Shown here piece by piece: positions 61,301-64,000 of a stretch of DNA of 64,000 nt (the stretch's first letter is position 1; the number at the start of each line of letters is the position of its first letter). The notes under the pieces are model-generated. The model had not been told where the DNA came from. It ran no database searches and saw nothing but the letters and a program-made list of their open reading frames with translations. The position numbers and the translations under genes are program-made. The stretch comes from Chitinophagales bacterium (GTDB lineage Bacteria > Bacteroidota > Bacteroidia > Chitinophagales > LD1), in the NCBI GenBank assembly GCA_019638515.1, contig JAHBTS010000004.1, positions 62,001 to 126,000 on the forward strand, written 5' to 3'.

Positions 61301-63281
61301 CGCTGGTTACAAAATTACTCCACTCATAATCATACGGAGGAGTCCCTCCGGTTGTGGTGGCAATTGCTTTTCCTTTCGCAGAGTTAAAACAACTATCTTG
61401 TGTAGTAGCAATACTCACAGCCAAACTTGCCGCTCCCGAAACATTTCCGGTGGCAGCAGCGGTGCAACCTTTGCTATCGGTTATGGTAACACTAATATTT
61501 CCGGGTGGTAAATTATTAGCAGCAGGATTATTTCCACTTCCATTACTCCATACATAAGTATAGTTTGGTACACCACCAGAAACTACAGATGCCAACGCTT
61601 GACCCGTATTACTACCTGCACATTTAATTGGAGTGGTACTTACTTGTGCCACCATTGCTGCAGAAGGTTGGGTTATGGTAACTTGACCCGTAAAAGCATG
61701 TGCCGCATTGTTATCGGTATAGCTATAGGTATATGTTCCGGCACTCAGATTAGAAGCTGTTGCCCCTGTTTGCCCACCCGGAGACCAAGAAATATTGGGT
61801 GTTCCCGAAGAGCCTGTAACCGTTAGGGTTGCGCTACCTGTTGTTCCATTAAAACAAGCTACGTCTGTTTTGCTTACACTAGAAGTAATACCACAAGGTA
61901 AGGATGCAATAGTGGCATTATATTGCAATAGCGATGAACAGCCATTGGCATCTCTAAAATCGGGAATATATGTTCCCGCGCCAAGACCTGTGGCCACATT
62001 TGTGGAACTAATGGTGGGCCAGTTAACGTATTGGTATGGAGTTGTTCCTCCGCTTACGGTAACGGTTGCTGTACCATTATTTAAGCCACAGTTGGCATCG
62101 GTTTTTGCTACAGAAGCCGTTAGCGGTGTAGGTTGATTAAGTGTAAACTGTGCTGTGGAGGTACAAATATTGTCTGTTACGGTAACGGTATAGGTTCCTG
62201 CCGTTAAACCAATGGCTGTTTGTGTTGTTTGTCCGGTACTCCACGTATAACTATACGGACCAAAGCCTCCCGAGGGGTTTGCCTGTATGCTGCCATTGTT
62301 ACCACCATTGCAAGGTGGCTGAGTTGGGGTAGATGCAATACTAATTGGATTGGCAATTTGTACTTGTTTGGTAGCAACCGAAGAACAGCCATTAAAATCT
62401 GTTACCGTAAGTGTTGCTGTATAATTGCCGGCAGTTGTGTAAAGGTGTTTTACGTTGGCATTGGCAAACGTTGGATTGTTGTTTACAAGAATAGTTCCAT
62501 CGCCAAAATCCCAACGAAGGCTCTGATATTGAGCCAACGAAGCTTGATAGCATGGGTTTACAAAATCAAAACTTACTGAATCGCCTCTACATTTTTTTCC
62601 GGCATTAGACACTAAGAAATCAATAAACAAATCGTATTGAAAGTTGCTGTAATAGCAATCTTCTTGAGAGAAATTATAGAAACCAAACCTTCCCGGTTTA
62701 AAGCAATCTGTAACATCAAAAATTAAATTTCCATCTACATAAATGATAGCTCTGGTATAGGTTAGCCTCAACTCAAAAGCGTGGTTGTAATTTCTTTGCC
62801 AGCCCGGCCCACCAAAAGTGTTTTGCACCACTGTAAACTCCGGTGTGTTTTGGTGCGACCAAAAGGTAGTATTGTATTGGCTTGGGGGTATTGTACCCAA
62901 AACACGGTTGATAGACATGCCGCTTTGTGCCGAATTTTGGTTTTCCTCTTTCCAATCAAACAGCCAACAATCATAATCGTCTATCGGGCCCATTGGGTTT
63001 AAAAAACTAAATACAAAGCCCATATAGTCATCATCATCGTCTGTGGTTCTAAATCTTCCTGTAACTTTCACATTCATTAAATCGAATGGAGAAACAAAGT
63101 AGGTGTTGTCGCCATTTACGGTTTGGCGCACCGAAGAGCCGCCTCCTTGCACCACCCAGTTGCCATTTGCCGGTTGCCCGACTTTTGTCCATGTATTAAA
63201 ATCTACATTGGTGATACACTGCGAAAAAAGTTGAGTATGCGCTAAAATAAACGCAAAGAGTATGTGTAAAAGTCTTTTCAC
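58389..63281 (-). CDS. Giant cell-surface protein (about 1630 aa): thrombospondin-C-like domain, PKD, about 15 SprB repeats, T9SS type B tail
   Basis: GTG start at 63281 chosen because it opens a clean signal peptide (VKRLLHILFAFILAHTQLFS); ATG 63362 is in frame but adds a polar leader. Mature order: a domain resembling the thrombospondin C-terminal (TSP_C) lectin-like fold (DDYMGFVFSFLNP, WLFDWKEENQ, GRFGFYNFSQEDCYYSNF); a PKD domain (WDFGDGT...HLYTTAGNYTATLTVTD); about 15 tandem SprB repeats of 75-85 residues; a last Ig-like domain; and the type B tail (VPNAFSPNNDGVNDYLQVYG, VYNRWGEKVYES, LPVGVYVYTI). Secreted to the surface by the T9SS; likely a calcium-dependent or glycan-binding adhesin by analogy. 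No SprF-like neighbour. Confidence 0.9.
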   Translation of the reverse strand: MKRLLHILFAFILAHTQLFSQCITNVDFNTWTKVGQPANGNWVVQGGGSSVRQTVNGDNTYFVSPFDLMNVKVTGRFRTTDDDDDYMGFVFSFLNPMGPIDDYDCWLFDWKEENQNSAQSGMSINRVLGTIPPSQYNTTFWSHQNTPEFTVVQNTFGGPGWQRNYNHAFELRLTYTRAIIYVDGNLIFDVTDCFKPGRFGFYNFSQEDCYYSNFQYDLFIDFLVSNAGKKCRGDSVSFDFVNPCYQASLAQYQSLRWDFGDGTILVNNNPTFANANVKHLYTTAGNYTATLTVTDFNGCSSVATKQVQIANPISIASTPTQPPCNGGNNGSIQANPSGGFGPYSYTWSTGQTTQTAIGLTAGTYTVTVTDNICTSTAQFTLNQPTPLTASVAKTDANCGLNNGTATVTVSGGTTPYQYVNWPTISSTNVATGLGAGTYIPDFRDANGCSSLLQYNATIASLPCGITSSVSKTDVACFNGTTGSATLTVTGSSGTPNISWSPGGQTGATASNLSAGTYTYSYTDNNAAHAFTGQVTITQPSAAMVAQVSTTPIKCAGSNTGQALASVVSGGVPNYTYVWSNGSGNNPAANNLPPGNISVTITDSKGCTAAATGNVSGAASLAVSIATTQDSCFNSAKGKAIATTTGGTPPYDYEWSNFVTSDSNLNIRSGTYTLTVTDLNACTTTGTATITTNPVLSQTFVREDVKCFGQSTGSFNVSITGGVPGYNIAWSQPGLTGTNPTNLASGIYFYTITDAHNCRTVGGDTIEQPDSALTASTSHTDVTCNGLNDGTITVTTSGGTPPYTFLGNPLPAGTITIPSLAPNTYAGNIIDSNGCTFAVSEVITEPAVLSLAETHTNVGCNGQSSGGIDITASGGTTPYSFAWNDGVLTEDRTNIVAGSYSVTVTDANNCTATISATITEPGVFALAETHTNVGCNGQNTGSIDVVTNGGIGTITYLWSSSEVSEDITGKAAGNYCVTATDANTCTATLCVAITEPAALVATTSHTDVTCFGLNNGSITINVSGGTAPYSFLGNAVPAGSSTIPNLAPNTYAGVLTDSNNCSASLSETIVEPTQLAATEVHTDASCNGNTDGSITLTVTGGTTPYTFDWGGGVATQNRTNLTAGNYNVTVTDANNCTATVAVTITEPAAVPLTVAGTDATCFGASGSATATPAVGTAPYSFVWSASVSTTATAALVAGTHSVTATSAEGCKQTGTVTINEPTEIVATETHADAICFGTATGSVDVNASGGTGSLSYQWQPNISSSNTASNLAAGTYVVVVSDANNCSKTVTAVVAEPLAVSLTTTATNVSCFGLTDGAITAVATGGNSVFNYVATGNAVGSLPSQSGSFSNLPADSYSVVATDANGCTAMSFLTITSPTEITVTTTITDVTCHKYSDGSVQAIAAGGSPGYNFKFSTGENNVSGLFSNLVAGSYSLTVTDQNNCSTTTSTVVVEPDSLMVTALPSPTQTPLGVPVQLNVTTNQSGTINYTWIPSTGLSCSTCDNPVFDGVNTVTYTVFVSTSLGCSGSSEITAVVVPDYTVYVPNAFSPNNDGVNDYLQVYGNLKAVKTFDLKVYNRWGEKVYESDDVNFRWDGHGGGKKLPVGVYVYTIKYVFIDNHSNNSYKGSITILE
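62628..63209 (-). other. Thrombospondin C-terminal-like domain at the N-terminus of the giant adhesin
   Basis: Roughly 195 residues. The order of landmarks (D-rich loop then YMGFVFSF; DYDCWLFDWKEEN; an FWSHQNTPEFT stretch; GWQRNYNHAFELRLTY; and YVDGNLIFD before GRFGFYNFSQEDCYYSNFQY) follows the known TSP_C landmarks GFVFGYQ, WKQ, LWHTGNTPG, TAYRWRLTH and GLFVFSQEMVYFSDLKY. Similarity was judged by eye. Confidence 0.6.
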
Positions 63282-63394
63282 TAAAAATATAGATGGGTTA
63301 AAAATTGGTTGCCGAATATAGTAATTAGAGGCGTGTATGCAAATTTGCGTTGCATACTCCAAGTAAAGAATATTGGATACTAAGCTTATTTTAG

Positions 63395-64000
63395 CTATAC
63401 CTTGCTTTCTTTCGCAGTTTGTGCTTGCTTAGCTCCTGTTGTATCTCTGCGCACAACGCGTGCCATCAACTCGGCTTCGCAAACCATTTTGCTGCCCACA
63501 AAGGCTGTTCCTTTCATTTCTACTATGCCCCTACGAACGGGAGAAAGCAGCTCCATTTTTAAGATAAGCGTATCGCCCGGTACAACTTTCTGCTTAAATT
63601 TTGCCTTGTCTATTTTTAAAAAATAGGTGTCGTAGTTTTCCGGATCGGGGTATTCGCGCAACACCAAAATACCGCCTGTTTGCGCTAGTGCTTCTATTTG
63701 TAATACTCCAGGCATTACCGGATTATCGGGAAAATGACCTTGGAAAAATTCTTCATTAAAAGTTACATTTTTTACACCCACTACTTCCTTTTCATTCAGC
63801 TTAATAATTTTATCTACCAAGGCAAAAGGATAACGGTGCGGCAGCATGCGTTTTATCTGCACCGAATCGTAAATGGGCGGTTCGTTTACATCGTATTCCG
63901 GAGCATCGTCTAGCAAACGAGCCTTTTTGATGTATGCTTTTATTTTTTTTCCAAACTCTATGTTGGATTTGTGCCCCGGGCGGGTGGCTATTATTTGTGC
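63395..64000 (-). CDS. fabZ: Bifunctional LpxC-FabZ enzyme, 3' part (C-terminal end of LpxC plus FabZ; partial)
   Basis: The frame is open to the window edge and continues upstream of the only internal start-like codon (TTG 63916), so a stand-alone FabZ call is wrong. The first 28 residues read IIATRPGHKSNIEFGKKIKA, the last strand of LpxC (UDP-3-O-acyl-GlcNAc deacetylase). A short linker (LLDDAPEYDVNEPPI) leads to FabZ: HRYPFALVDKI, FQGHFPDNPVMPGV (catalytic His and Glu of 3-hydroxyacyl-ACP dehydratase) and VVPGDTL. The fusion is well known in Bacteroidota and couples lipid A and fatty acid synthesis. The amino-terminal part lies outside the window. Confidence 0.9.
   Translation of the reverse strand, partial: AQIIATRPGHKSNIEFGKKIKAYIKKARLLDDAPEYDVNEPPIYDSVQIKRMLPHRYPFALVDKIIKLNEKEVVGVKNVTFNEEFFQGHFPDNPVMPGVLQIEALAQTGGILVLREYPDPENYDTYFLKIDKAKFKQKVVPGDTLILKMELLSPVRRGIVEMKGTAFVGSKMVCEAELMARVVRRDTTGAKQAQTAKESKV

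Noticed and set aside
58389..61800. Repeated stretch considered as CRISPR or DNA tandem repeats
   Set aside because: The repeats are protein-level SprB units, diverged at DNA level, without regular spacers.
63395..63916. Stand-alone FabZ starting at TTG 63916
   Set aside because: The frame continues to the window edge and encodes the conserved LpxC C-terminus; it is an LpxC-FabZ fusion.

Overview
The window comes from a chromosome of the phylum Bacteroidota. Evidence for this: three very large secreted proteins ending in the type IX secretion system (T9SS) type B C-terminal domain, two more with type A sorting tails, PorZ, a PorP/SprF protein and a PorE-like OmpA protein; a SusC-style TonB receptor with a carboxypeptidase-like plug extension; an LpxC-FabZ fusion; and promoters of the Bacteroidota form TTTG-N18/19-TAnnTTTG. 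The order or genus cannot be fixed from the sequence. The cell is Gram-negative (lipid A enzymes, TonB receptor), makes FtsZ and sigma-54, and probably has phasin-type granules.

Layout. 1-2.7 kb: tail of an EEP-family hydrolase, threonine synthase, recA. 2.9-8.2 kb: an AT-rich dlt-like acyl-transfer cluster (MBOAT, carrier protein, GNAT, adenylation enzyme, and a divergent SGNH protein). 8.2-17.2 kb: metabolic and envelope genes (cystathionine beta-synthase/cysteine synthase, an ACMSD-like decarboxylase, a methyltransferase, a DUF4294 protein, ThiL, tRNA-Lys, a two-gene ABC-2 exporter, an unknown 458-aa protein). 17.2-23.3 kb: a T9SS operon (type B adhesin, PorP/SprF, PorE-like OmpA). 23.4-29.9 kb: queA, proC and the division genes ftsQ-ftsA-ftsZ. 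30-34.4 kb: rpoN, an aldehyde dehydrogenase, a PhyH-type dioxygenase and a phasin-like protein. 34.8-43.1 kb: orphan paaD, porZ, a ribosome hibernation factor, and a secreted beta-helix protein paired with a TonB receptor. 43.2-45.2 kb: the ancient tRNA-Thr/Tyr/Gly/Thr-tuf operon. 45.2-46.9 kb: a small accessory island with a protein kinase-like gene, a 21-bp inverted repeat and the tail of a decayed glyoxalase-fold gene. 46.9-63.4 kb: two giant adhesins (1944 aa and about 1630 aa) enclosing a VanZ-like membrane protein, a phosphatidylserine decarboxylase-like protein, a YafK-type L,D-transpeptidase, a sulfatase with its formylglycine-generating enzyme, and a hotdog thioesterase. 63.4-64 kb: the 3' end of lpxC-fabZ.

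How the genes fit together. Much of the window serves the cell surface: T9SS substrates and their helpers, an envelope-modifying cluster, and sulfatase activation. The best candidate for an undescribed system is the 2.9-8.2 kb cluster. Its parts match a D-alanylation-like pathway (adenylation, carrier, MBOAT, SGNH) with an added GNAT, in a Gram-negative lineage that has no teichoic acids. The second is the SprB-repeat giant whose N-terminus resembles the thrombospondin C-terminal domain. No CRISPR array, rRNA, prophage or intact insertion sequence was seen.
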